A stretch of 24,833 bases of DNA from a virus. The DNA lies in the IMG/VR virus record IMGVR_UViG_3300047667_000625, positions 1-24,833 of that record, one strand, 5' to 3'. Position numbers and translations under genes: made by a program. The notes beneath the pieces were generated by a model that was given only the letters and a program-made list of their open reading frames with translations, ran no database searches and was not told where the DNA came from. This document shows positions 13,667 through 20,640 of this stretch, piece after piece (positions within the stretch are counted from its first letter, which is position 1; the number at the start of each line of letters is the position of its first letter).

Positions 13667-14344
13667 TTATTTATTAAGTTCGTAATAATCACCCACACGA
13701 TGGGCCCATTTATTACTGTACTCAGCGAACTCATCTATGCTGAGTTCGAATAGTTGAAACTCACACTCCCTGCTACACATAAAAATGGCAACAGTTTGGA
13801 TGTCAGTATCAAATAATACGTTATGGGCATTACCATATGCCGCGCCCTGCATGAAATAGTCGTCGATCCATTCACGCTTCTTTGGCTTATTGGTTTGCTT
13901 AAAGTCCATAATTGCTTGCTGGCCCTTCCAGATGCCGACAACGTCTGTGGTGCCTGCATAGAGCCCTGGATAATATAATCCAATTTCAGTGCCCCAAACT
14001 TCGTCTATGTCTGGGCCAATGTTTTTAATTACTGTATCAGCCATGTTAGCAGCTATACGGTGTACAAGATTGTCTTTGCGTTCATATTTGTCATGTATAA
14101 GCCACTGCTCAAGATAGTTGTGCATAAGTGTGCCCACACCAGCAGCTTCAGTTGTAATCTTTTGTGCTTCTGTATGTCCTACACGGTTGCGCCAATCCTG
14201 CAGAGCTTTCTTATCTGCTGCTGGTTTGGTGTCTGCCAAAATAGTTGTTACACTTGGAAGAAACCCACTTACAGTGTCGTATAATCGCTTGCCTTCAAGT
14301 CTTGTTCGTTTAATCTCTTGGTAAGGGAATTTTTCAGTTATCAT
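13667..14344 (-). CDS. RecB/Cas4-like PD-(D/E)XK exonuclease
   Basis: A 225-residue nuclease of the PD-(D/E)XK superfamily, probably used in phage recombination or host DNA breakdown. Motifs appear in the expected order: SVTTIL (31-36), GVGTLMHNYLEQW (69-81, with H75), GTEIGLYYPGLYAGTTDVVG (118-137; E120 and D134), MDFKQ (146-150; D147 and K149 as metal and catalytic residues) and YFMQGAAY (163-170; the RecB-type QxxxY motif). All catalytic positions seem intact. No clear ribosome site precedes the ATG at 14344, though a strong hairpin lies just upstream. Similar proteins are common in marine T4-like phages. Confidence 0.9.
   Translation of the reverse strand: MITEKFPYQEIKRTRLEGKRLYDTVSGFLPSVTTILADTKPAADKKALQDWRNRVGHTEAQKITTEAAGVGTLMHNYLEQWLIHDKYERKDNLVHRIAANMADTVIKNIGPDIDEVWGTEIGLYYPGLYAGTTDVVGIWKGQQAIMDFKQTNKPKKREWIDDYFMQGAAYGNAHNVLFDTDIQTVAIFMCSRECEFQLFELSIDEFAEYSNKWAHRVGDYYELNK
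13668..13674 (-). promoter_or_regulatory. Late-promoter-like AATAAATA
   Basis: Minus-strand ATAAATA overlaps the stop codon of the nuclease gene, about 85 bases before the next start. Match to the late core is exact over seven bases, but the distance to the gene is longer than for the other sites. Confidence 0.35.
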
Positions 14345-14370
14345 ATTACCATATTACACTGAAGTCATTG

Positions 14371-14407
14371 AAAAGTCTACTAAATTATGGTAATCTAGTA
14401 GACTTTT
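14371..14407. terminator. 12-bp hairpin, possible bidirectional terminator
   Basis: AAAAGTCTACTA (14371-14382) pairs perfectly with TAGTAGACTTTT (14396-14407) around a 13-base loop, in the 79-base gap before the nuclease gene. On either strand the stem ends in TTTT, so it could end transcription both ways, but the U-tract is short and lies inside the stem. Unlike the 4875-4911 hairpin, its loop holds no ATAAATA. Confidence 0.5.
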
Positions 14408-14423
14408 AATAGTGCAATATTGG

Positions 14424-14924
14424 TTACTCGCCTGTTTCTAAAAACGACACAAATTCCTGTGTAGAAATAGCACCAAAGTCTTTATTATTGTGAACACTAT
14501 GGACTGTATCTTCTTGTGGATTAAACGTAAGAATATCTGTATCAGTGTATGGTCCAACACGATAGGAGAACTTCATTTTATTACCTTGGATTTTAACTGT
14601 TTCTGGCATAATATTATATACAACTTGACTGCCGCCCATTATAAAATCATGCAAGTCTTGGATTGAATTAATTGTGTTGTCACTAGCCTGCCCATCCATC
14701 GTGTTCTCGTCAAGATTGTCATATGCACCAGCTTCAACATCAGCTTGCATCTCCTGTGTAATTCCCACAAGTGCTGCAATTATGTCAGTTACTGAATCAC
14801 CGTCTTCGAGACATGCGCCAACCAATTGTTCTAGTTTAAACGACACATCGTTGGTATCTTCGTTTACTACTTGACTGTACGATTCGTTTAAACCTGACAG
14901 TGTTTTTAATCTTTTAATATCCAT
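14424..14924 (-). CDS. Unknown protein, probably virion or prohead associated
   Basis: A 166-residue acidic protein. The ATG at 14924 overlaps the previous stop as TAATG, so translation is coupled; the longer frame to 14942 would run through the preceding gene. It opens MDIKRLKTLSGLNESYSQ, a short peptide resembled at one end of several neighbours (RIRSLAGI, KLTKLSRALSENY, MDLKLITELNES). The rest has FKLEQLVGACLEDGDSVTDIIAALV, which is helical, and a beta-rich second half (VKIQGNKMKFSYRVGPYTD). Family not recognised. Position within the structural block supports a virion role, by inference only. Confidence 0.8.
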   Translation of the reverse strand: MDIKRLKTLSGLNESYSQVVNEDTNDVSFKLEQLVGACLEDGDSVTDIIAALVGITQEMQADVEAGAYDNLDENTMDGQASDNTINSIQDLHDFIMGGSQVVYNIMPETVKIQGNKMKFSYRVGPYTDTDILTFNPQEDTVHSVHNNKDFGAISTQEFVSFLETGE

Positions 14925-15553
14925 TACCAATATATTTCCCATTTAAATGTTACTTGTGCTGAATCAGTATTCTGCTTGGTTATTATGCTGTAGCCCAGGC
15001 CTTGAAAATGATGAATTACTTGTGTATATTCATATAATTTCTTGCGGTCAGCAGTTAGTCCAGACCACATGCTGTAGTAATCAACACTTGTGGGAGTTGT
15101 AGCGGCTGTTGTGCCTGCTGTAAAGCCTAAATTTGCCAAGGCAGTACCACTGCCTTCAACTAATACAAGGTTCCATGCTGACAGTGGTGCAATGTAAGTT
15201 AGCACAATTTCATTACCAAGTCTGGATGCTACTAATCCAGTAATTGCTGTATTATTAATATCTGCAATTGCCTGGTCAATACCAGTACCATCAGTTGCAC
15301 CGTCGCCCAATGTGATAGTTTCGCCTGCGATAATAATAGTTTCAGTTGCAATAAACGCGCCTGCGCCCACACTTGTAACTGTAATTATTGGCGTGCATTC
15401 CGTCATTGTGGTGCCGTCTGCAACTTCTGTCGTAAGCTCGCCAGCCAGGGCGGCGACTATTACTGCCCTGGTTATAGTATCAATTTCATTGTATATAACT
15501 TGGTCAGTTGTTGATGCTGTACGAGCCTGTGTTGATGTTAAATCATGTGCCAT
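14924..15553 (-). CDS. Unknown protein, probable virion protein
   Basis: A 209-residue Thr- and Ala-rich protein with little charge, typical of phage structural proteins. Visible parts: DQVIYNEIDTITRAVIVAALAG near the start (helical), a beta-rich middle with TIIIAGETITLGDG, LANLGFTAGTT near 135-145, and a conserved-looking end, SMWSGLTADRKKLYEYTQVIHHFQGLGYSI. AAGGA lies seven bases before the ATG. It overlaps the next gene as TAATG. I cannot name the family. Confidence 0.82.
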   Translation of the reverse strand: MAHDLTSTQARTASTTDQVIYNEIDTITRAVIVAALAGELTTEVADGTTMTECTPIITVTSVGAGAFIATETIIIAGETITLGDGATDGTGIDQAIADINNTAITGLVASRLGNEIVLTYIAPLSAWNLVLVEGSGTALANLGFTAGTTAATTPTSVDYYSMWSGLTADRKKLYEYTQVIHHFQGLGYSIITKQNTDSAQVTFKWEIYW

Positions 15554-15556
15554 GCG

Positions 15557-15997
15557 TTATTCCTTTTTGCCGATTCCTGCTAGGCTGCGTATACGCTGGA
15601 TACTTTCATTGTATTCATTATAATCAAACTCTGGATCGCCCATAGCTCTACGCATATCTTTTTCTTCTTCACCAAGGCCCTTAGTTGCTTGGTCAGTTGC
15701 CATATTGTCAACTCTATCGGCTTCAATGTCACCAGCTTCTGCTCCTGTCATTGCATCAGCGTCTGAGGTAGCAATGGTTATCATATCACGTGTGGCAACC
15801 GATACAATGCCGATGTCACCTAAAATGGACATCAACACATCAGCATCAACTGCAAAGCCTTGTTGTTCAAGATCATTGAGCAGATTTTGGGTGCTGACCT
15901 CGTCAATACCCTCTGCGCTCACGGCTGTAAGCAGAGTGATTACCTCTGAACGGAGATCATCATTGTAATCACTTTCATATAGATCATGAAGTCGCAT
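15557..15997 (-). CDS. Unknown acidic protein, probably virion or prohead associated
   Basis: A 146-residue acidic protein that starts MRLHDLYESDYNDDLRSEV and overlaps the previous stop as TAATG. Its middle is rich in Asp, Ala and Glu (TSDADAMTGAEAGDIEADRVDN). It ends ESIQRIRSLAGIGKKE, matching the RLKTLSGL peptide that begins the protein two genes downstream. Acidic, helical, overlapping genes in this position would suit prohead core components, but this is inference. Confidence 0.78.
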   Translation of the reverse strand: MRLHDLYESDYNDDLRSEVITLLTAVSAEGIDEVSTQNLLNDLEQQGFAVDADVLMSILGDIGIVSVATRDMITIATSDADAMTGAEAGDIEADRVDNMATDQATKGLGEEEKDMRRAMGDPEFDYNEYNESIQRIRSLAGIGKKE

Positions 15998-16695
15998 TAC
16001 ATTTCTGCTTTCATCTCGCGGCCTGTTGGATCTGCTCCGCCAACTGTGGCGGCGGCACCAGAAAACTCATCGTCCATATCCATATCGTCCATATCCATGT
16101 CATCGTCCATATCACCGCCCATGTCCATGTCCATGTCCATATCCATATCATTTGCTGGGGCAAGTCCTTGTGCAGATTGGATTGCACTATCATATTCAGT
16201 TTTTGCGCCCTTTAATGATTCAACTAATCCAGCAAGTGCCGCATCTGCTTGCGTAGCAAATGCATCTGCTTCACTCTGCCCAACTTCACTTCTCATTGCA
16301 TCAACAATTGGCAACAAGTCTTGCACTTGCATTTTTGCTGCGTCTTCAATCATACCCTGAATTTTGTCTGAAAGCTCTTTGGCAGCAAGAATAACTTTGG
16401 CTTCTTCCATGCTATCCTCGTCAAGCCCTTCAGCAAGATTAAAAGCAGTAAGTTCAGATTGAATATTTGCTTGCATCCAAAGTTCCAAACTTTCTGCAAT
16501 CATTCCGAATTTAATGCGTTTGTTGCTGTCTTTATTTTCTGCAACGTTCTTGCGAGCAGCGTATGCCCATCTGGCGGCACGTTTTTGTGTCATACCGTCA
16601 AAATTAATGGTATGATCGTAATTTTCTGATAGGGCGCGGGATAGCTTAGTTAGCTTACTGCGCGAATTGGTTGATGTAAATTCTTTAAGAATCAT
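15997..16695 (-). CDS. Acidic Asp/Met-repeat protein, possible prohead scaffold component
   Basis: A 232-residue protein with a helical body. The N-terminus (MILKEFTSTNSRSKLTKLSRALSENYDH) holds a variant of the short peptide seen in neighbours. Residues about 90-130 (MEEAKVILAAKELSDKIQGMIED, AKMQVQDLLPIVDAM) look like a long amphipathic helix pair. Residues about 183-210 are almost all Asp and Met, encoded by a hexamer-rich tract. GGAG lies seven bases before the ATG and CATAAATA about 23 bases upstream. Similar helical proteins are found near prohead genes in marine T4-like phages; a scaffold role is inference. Confidence 0.82.
   Translation of the reverse strand: MILKEFTSTNSRSKLTKLSRALSENYDHTINFDGMTQKRAARWAYAARKNVAENKDSNKRIKFGMIAESLELWMQANIQSELTAFNLAEGLDEDSMEEAKVILAAKELSDKIQGMIEDAAKMQVQDLLPIVDAMRSEVGQSEADAFATQADAALAGLVESLKGAKTEYDSAIQSAQGLAPANDMDMDMDMDMGGDMDDDMDMDDMDMDDEFSGAAATVGGADPTGREMKAEM
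16069..16150. repeat. Hexamer-rich tract encoding Asp-Met repeats
   Basis: On the plus strand CCATNT units recur, mostly CCATAT and CCATGT, broken by CATCGT and CACCGC. They encode the Asp/Met stretch of the acidic protein. Such tracts can change length by strand slippage in multiples of six without breaking the frame. Confidence 0.7.
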
Positions 16696-16717
16696 GTCAT
16701 ATCTCCGTATATGTGTA

Positions 16718-16724
16718 TATTTAT
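16718..16724 (-). promoter_or_regulatory. Late-promoter-like CATAAATA upstream of the Asp/Met-repeat gene
   Basis: Minus-strand ATAAATA, preceded by C, lies 22 bases before the ATG at 16695 in a 42-base gap and matches the late core exactly over seven bases. Confidence 0.6.
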
Positions 16725-16737
16725 GTAAAACTTAACT

Positions 16738-17337
16738 TCACAGCGCCTTCAGAAGTTTAATCTTGACCGCCTGCAATTTGGTTCTGCTGTTTGAGTATTT
16801 TGCTGTAGTAACATCAAATTGTGTTGAGTTTTCATTTAACCGTTTAAGCCTACTCTTGTGGCTGTATGTTTCCATTACTGCACCAATATATTCTTGATCC
16901 AGTTCCAATAATCGATTTACTTTTCGATTATCACCAGTATAGAGCATATGCTTTACAATACCCATTGCTGTTTCAAACAATCCCAGACTGTCATGCATAA
17001 TATCACCAGTTTTGGTGTCAGTGATCATATAGAATGTTTTGGACAATCCCTCTTGCACTATTTTCTTTTGGGTGCTAATCTTATATTGTGATACACTTAC
17101 ACCAGAATCTGTACGGGTGGCATTAACTGCTACAGCCAAATTAGGATTACGTTGTGTTTCAGTTACAATATCCTGCGCAGCCACTCCTGTTGCTGCCTGC
17201 AATTTATGCAGAATAGCAGCCATTGCAGCGGTATCGCCAATTGTTGAGGTTGCAGACGGTTTGTGGGTACCGTTTGATACGTCATTCAGTTTACTGAGAA
17301 TGTTGGCCATTGCGTCAGTTTGATTTTGCTCTGTCAT
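16738..17337 (-). CDS. Unknown protein, probable virion-region protein
   Basis: A 199-residue protein, family not named. The N-terminal third has two short related segments, MANILSKLNDVSNG and MAAILHKLQAATGV, each a hydrophobic helix with a Leu-rich pattern. A beta-containing middle, YMITDTKTGDIMHDSLGLFETAMGIVKHML, is followed by a basic helical tail (SHKSRLKRLNENS and SRTKLQAVKIKLLKAL). AGGA lies eight bases before the ATG. It sits within the run of structural-type genes. Confidence 0.8.
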   Translation of the reverse strand: MTEQNQTDAMANILSKLNDVSNGTHKPSATSTIGDTAAMAAILHKLQAATGVAAQDIVTETQRNPNLAVAVNATRTDSGVSVSQYKISTQKKIVQEGLSKTFYMITDTKTGDIMHDSLGLFETAMGIVKHMLYTGDNRKVNRLLELDQEYIGAVMETYSHKSRLKRLNENSTQFDVTTAKYSNSRTKLQAVKIKLLKAL

Positions 17338-17380
17338 TTATCTGTTCCTATTGGTAATAAATTTAGTTAACTGTAGTGTA

Positions 17381-17599
17381 TTAATTCAAACCTTCATTTG
17401 TATTTGGTGTGTAATAGATGCCTTTGTCGGCATCCATAAAACGTTGTAGTACGCCACGACTGGTTAACATTCTAGCTACTTCAGCCTGTCGTTCGTTAAA
17501 CTGGGTTTTATATGCTATTTTGCCAATGCTTTCCAAAAATTCATATTCTGAATTGGAAATGAATGTTGGTATACCACCTTTAACAATAAATGATCGCAT
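17381..17599 (-). CDS. Unknown small protein
   Basis: A 72-residue soluble protein that starts within the stop of the long gene upstream (TAATG), so translation is coupled. Visible pattern: ISNSEYEFLESIGKI, then ERQAEVARMLTSRGVLQRFMD, GIYYTPN. The helix-turn-helix-like spacing (EVARMLTSRGVLQR) could mean DNA or RNA binding, but there is no firm motif. Function unknown. Confidence 0.75.
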   Translation of the reverse strand: MRSFIVKGGIPTFISNSEYEFLESIGKIAYKTQFNERQAEVARMLTSRGVLQRFMDADKGIYYTPNTNEGLN

Positions 17600-18831
17600 T
17601 ATGCAATTCCTGCTCTGCGTTTAAGCCATGCCGTCATTTCAACAATGTTCGCTTTTGGCGTCGCTGATTCTTTCCAGCATTGACGGGCAGATTTATTAAC
17701 ATTATATCGCTCGCCACTATCACTGTCATATACACTGATTGTTAAATTATTACCATTAATTTGCGTCAACCGTCCAGATTGCTCATAACCATCTTTAAAG
17801 CCTACGGCGTCGCCAACTGCAAACTCATCACCATCCATTGATGTAGCTTCTTCAATTGATTTTTCATTTACCATTGCATCTACAATGCCTGCTGCAGATA
17901 GTGCGTACTCAACGTCATCTTTGCGCACATCACGAAGTTGTGGCTCATTTAACATGTGCATAATATCTGCAACAGTAACTGATTCTGGATAGGATTGATA
18001 AACGCGATTGGCTAAATGCTCTAATGATTCAAGCTCGTCAGCATCTGCCGATGCTAACAATGCTCTAATTACCTCATCTGAATTGTATGGAATGAGATTG
18101 TCGGGCGTATCAGTTTCTTCAATCGAGGAAGTTTTGTTGGTAAGGTAGTTAATGATCGGCAACCATTCTGGGTCTCTACCGACGTCTGCCATGTATGATG
18201 CATGGTCCAATGCAGCCATGTGGTCACCGTCAAATTCTGTAGTAACCCAATTTTCCATCCACTCTGGCGTGGATGTGTCTACTTTTTTCTTTCTGTCTTC
18301 TTTAACTGCACGACGCTTCATATAGTCTGTTTTTGCTGTTGGTTTTTTAGCAGGCTTCGGCTTTTTCTTACCACTAATTTGATCTTCATGGTCTTTACGG
18401 CGCTTGGAGTAGTCAGATTCTTCAATTGGCTCTTCCTCAACGTCAGGGTCAGGCTGTGGTTGGTTGCTGGCAGTTGTGTTTCTTCCGCCACCTGAATAGC
18501 TGCTGGTCGACTGTGTTGCAGTGGTTTGTTTCTTGGCTACTGGTGCTGCGGCTGTTCTAGCTGCTGGTCGGCTACTTGCTGCTGACGTGCTGGCACCGCC
18601 ACCCATACTATATTCCATAGTTGGCAATGGGCCCAGGATATCTTGCACCTGTTCTATATTACCTGAAGAATATGCATCGTCCAGCGCAAGTAGGTCACTT
18701 AGCCCAAGCTTTTTTACAATCTCTGTAATGTCATCATCATCCAGCTCTACTTCAAACATTGTGTTGATCATATTTTGAATCACATCGTTAATAGTGCCGC
18801 CCATTTCTTCCATATCTTCAAATAATTTCAT
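17599..18831 (-). CDS. Unknown protein with disordered linker and a small C-terminal beta domain
   Basis: A 410-residue protein. The N-terminal 75 residues (MKLFEDMEEMGGTINDVIQNM through LDDAYSSGNIEQVQDILGPLP) are helical. Residues about 75-190 are low complexity, first Ser/Thr/Ala/Gly, then Lys-rich with TDYMKRRAVKEDRKKK, and are probably disordered. A helical part follows to about 335. Residues about 345-395 (FAVGDAVGFKDGYEQSGRL, ITISVYD-like strands) resemble a KOW or SH3-like small barrel. It ends WLKRRAGIA, close to the RLxxLSG peptide of its neighbours. GAAGG lies before the ATG, with a double ATAAATA just upstream. Confidence 0.82.
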   Translation of the reverse strand: MKLFEDMEEMGGTINDVIQNMINTMFEVELDDDDITEIVKKLGLSDLLALDDAYSSGNIEQVQDILGPLPTMEYSMGGGASTSAASSRPAARTAAAPVAKKQTTATQSTSSYSGGGRNTTASNQPQPDPDVEEEPIEESDYSKRRKDHEDQISGKKKPKPAKKPTAKTDYMKRRAVKEDRKKKVDTSTPEWMENWVTTEFDGDHMAALDHASYMADVGRDPEWLPIINYLTNKTSSIEETDTPDNLIPYNSDEVIRALLASADADELESLEHLANRVYQSYPESVTVADIMHMLNEPQLRDVRKDDVEYALSAAGIVDAMVNEKSIEEATSMDGDEFAVGDAVGFKDGYEQSGRLTQINGNNLTISVYDSDSGERYNVNKSARQCWKESATPKANIVEMTAWLKRRAGIA

Positions 18832-18850
18832 GTTATATACCTTCTTATGT

Positions 18851-18861
18851 TATTTATTTAT
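18851..18861 (-). promoter_or_regulatory. Overlapping pair of late-promoter-like ATAAATA cores
   Basis: Minus-strand ATAAATAAATA gives two overlapping matches to the core, 20 to 30 bases before the ATG at 18831. The tract also covers the end of the upstream basic-protein gene. Confidence 0.5.
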
Positions 18862-19144
18862 TGAGCGCGCGAATCATTTTACTTGCTGGGTTCGTGCGCT
18901 TGGTGCGCTGCGCCTTACGCGTCATACGGCTACCTTTTTGTGCTTTGGTGCGCTTCAGGGCAAAGCGCTTTTTAATATCCACAGGCTTACTGCATTGGCC
19001 TGGATCACTTACAACTCTACCCTTGCGTTTTCCAAATGTACAACGATATTTACGCGCAATCTTTTTACCTTTTTTGGCCCAAACCATCTTAGTTTCAACT
19101 AATGTATCTGGCTGGGATTCAGATATAATTTCATGCATTTTCAT
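18854..19144 (-). CDS. Small, very basic protein
   Basis: A 96-residue protein with a strongly positive charge. Visible pattern: KMVWAKKGKKIARKYRCTFGKRKGRVV, then PGQCSKPVDIKKRF, LKRTKAQKGSRMTRKAQRTKRTNPASKMIRALNK. The two Cys residues sit in a possible pair, and the C-terminal ends like other marine T4-like small basic proteins. A nucleic acid-binding or capsid-internal role fits the charge but is inference. ATG 19144 is nine bases after AGGA; ATG 19153 directly abuts the ribosome site and is less likely. Confidence 0.82.
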   Translation of the reverse strand: MKMHEIISESQPDTLVETKMVWAKKGKKIARKYRCTFGKRKGRVVSDPGQCSKPVDIKKRFALKRTKAQKGSRMTRKAQRTKRTNPASKMIRALNK

Positions 19145-19156
19145 TGTGCACATTCC

Positions 19157-19175
19157 TTTATGATATTTACATAAA
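19157..19175 (-). promoter_or_regulatory. Short hairpin with late-promoter-like core, upstream of the basic-protein gene
   Basis: TTTATG (19157-19162) and CATAAA (19170-19175) form a 6-bp stem around a 7-base loop. The core GTAAATA (19170-19164 on the minus strand) fills the loop. The downstream arm joins directly to GGA, so it holds part of the AAAGGA ribosome site of the next gene. The layout matches the larger hairpin at 4875-4911, with a weaker stem. Confidence 0.5.
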
Positions 19176-19454
19176 TGCGATCATCAGCACAACAATAGTG
19201 CTCAACAGTCCACCTATGATAGTCGCCGCCGCCCCAACAAACAATCTATTTGTCCCTTGTGCATTATTGGCGTTTTCTTCACGAATTTTTGTCATGCTTT
19301 CGGCATGTTCCTTGCGGAATTCAGCTAAATCAATAATTAGTATATCCATTCGCTCGTCTACAGTTTCAACTTTTTCTGCTAGGATAGCATAACGCTGGCG
19401 CGCCATGTCAACGTGCACTTCAAGATTGGTTTTTTCTAATTCACTATTAAACAT
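19167..19454 (-). CDS. Tail-anchored coiled-coil membrane protein, XhlA-like
   Basis: A 95-residue protein with a heptad-like helical region (about 5-55: LEKTNLEVHVDMARQRYAILAEKVETVDERMDILI, EFRKEHAESM) and one C-terminal membrane segment (about 72-94: FVGAAATIIGGLLSTIVVLMIAFM). Phage haemolysin XhlA-type proteins, which associate with lysis functions, have this shape. The similarity is of architecture, not a proven match. AAGGA precedes the ATG, and CATAAATA lies about 35 bases upstream. A terminator closes the unit just upstream. Confidence 0.8.
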   Translation of the reverse strand: MFNSELEKTNLEVHVDMARQRYAILAEKVETVDERMDILIIDLAEFRKEHAESMTKIREENANNAQGTNRLFVGAAATIIGGLLSTIVVLMIAFM

Positions 19455-19488
19455 ATTAGTTATCCTTTACCACATTGTCTTACATTCA

Positions 19489-19495
19489 TATTTAT
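19489..19495 (-). promoter_or_regulatory. Late-promoter-like CATAAATA upstream of the tail-anchored protein
   Basis: Minus-strand ATAAATA (preceded by C) follows the terminator at 19508-19537 and lies 34 bases before the next ATG. The terminator-then-promoter order marks a transcription unit boundary. Confidence 0.6.
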
Positions 19496-19507
19496 GGTTA
19501 TGGCTAT

Positions 19508-19537
19508 AAAAAATATGCTGCCAGTTAACTCAGCATA
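19508..19537 (-). terminator. Intrinsic terminator after the 19525-19935 gene
   Basis: On the minus strand TATGCTG (19537-19531 side) pairs with CAGCATA (19520-19514) around a 10-base loop, followed by TTTTTT (19513-19508). The stem overlaps the stop codon of the gene it ends. Confidence 0.68.
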
Positions 19538-19935
19538 AAATAGGTATTGATGTTGTCCAAAGTATCAAAAATGTTTACTGGAAATTCCACAGTGTTGTCA
19601 AGATCGCTTGTGATTGCAACACCATGTACATCCTGGTTCAAAAATGCTAATTGATCTTCACCGTCAGACCAGACCATGTTCTGCTCAACTTGGAAATTGA
19701 GCTGCCACACTATGGCATGGCCTGCGCCAAAGAAACTACTAAATTGGACTGGGATAGCATCATAATAATTTATCATAACATGAGGATCAAATAACTGGGT
19801 GCGTAACCCAATAGTCTGCAAGAGAACATTTAAATTTTGTTGTTGGTGGTATTCTTTTGTATTACTATCGCTCACGCGTTGCATACGTGTATTAGTTATA
19901 TCAACCAAAGTAAGTGCGCTGATTACCTGCGTCAT
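19525..19935 (-). CDS. Unknown protein, virion-region
   Basis: A 136-residue acidic protein with a hydrophobic pattern of strands: VISALTLVDITNTRM, MINYYDAIPVQFSSFFGAGHAIVWQLNFQVEQ, FPVNIFDTLDNINTYFMLS. Family not recognised. The start overlaps the stop of the previous gene (ATGA). AAAGG lies before the ATG. The gene ends in an intrinsic terminator. Confidence 0.8.
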   Translation of the reverse strand: MTQVISALTLVDITNTRMQRVSDSNTKEYHQQQNLNVLLQTIGLRTQLFDPHVMINYYDAIPVQFSSFFGAGHAIVWQLNFQVEQNMVWSDGEDQLAFLNQDVHGVAITSDLDNTVEFPVNIFDTLDNINTYFMLS

Positions 19936-20636
19936 ACCAAGCCTTTGCCTAACTGATATCCACCTGCAAAACCTGCGGCTGCGGCTGCACCTGCTGCGGC
20001 GGCAGTTTTAAGTGCACTGGTCTCTGGGTTGTTGGCATTGGGGTCAACAAGGTTGTTGCTCTTGGCTAGCTCCTTGAGTACACCATACATTTCACTGCGG
20101 CGGGCATTCATTTGGTAGAAAAATAACATGCGTGTGATTACTGTGCGTTTTTGCCCAGTTTGCAAAGTTGGCCAGCTTTGTGCTAATCTGCGGACTGAAC
20201 GATAATTGCTGTTGCTGATATGTAGCGACTGCTCCAGACGTTGTAGTGTTTGGCGTACAATTCCAGGATTTATACTATTCCTGCTGACACTACGCAGATA
20301 GCGTACAATGGCAGGGACGTCAAGCTGTATACGATCAAACAATTGTGCATCTGCGCTGCTACCAACCAAGTCTGTTCTTTTTTCAGATATTACATGCAGG
20401 TTAAGATACAGGTCTGTCCCCATTTGACGATATTGGCTAAATCGATTAAACGTAACTGTTTTGTTAGCATAATTACTAGCAATTGGTGCAAACTCAAATT
20501 CATTAAAAAGTATCCAAATTGCAATCATATCCATGAATGCATGGTCACATACTGTGCGGGCGGTGGATTGGTTGAATGCACTTTTGCTGCGGTATTGTGA
20601 GCTCTCATTCAGCTCTGTAATCAATTTAAGATCCAT
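19932..20636 (-). CDS. Unknown protein, virion-region
   Basis: A 234-residue helical protein. It opens MDLKLITELNESSQYRSKSAF, which resembles the start of the 14424-14924 product. The body is Arg- and Asn-rich with repeated helices (VRQTLQRLEQSL, YRSVRRLAQSWPTL). The last 30 residues, AAAAGAAAAAGFAGGYQLGKG, are small and hydrophobic and could insert into a membrane or pack in a capsid. AGGA lies seven bases before the ATG. It overlaps the next gene by four bases. No family recognised. Confidence 0.8.
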   Translation of the reverse strand: MDLKLITELNESSQYRSKSAFNQSTARTVCDHAFMDMIAIWILFNEFEFAPIASNYANKTVTFNRFSQYRQMGTDLYLNLHVISEKRTDLVGSSADAQLFDRIQLDVPAIVRYLRSVSRNSINPGIVRQTLQRLEQSLHISNSNYRSVRRLAQSWPTLQTGQKRTVITRMLFFYQMNARRSEMYGVLKELAKSNNLVDPNANNPETSALKTAAAAGAAAAAGFAGGYQLGKGLV

Positions 20637-20640
20637 GTTG

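Noticed and set aside
16069-16150. CRISPR-like array
   Set aside because: Units are six bases without unique spacers and lie in frame inside a coding region.
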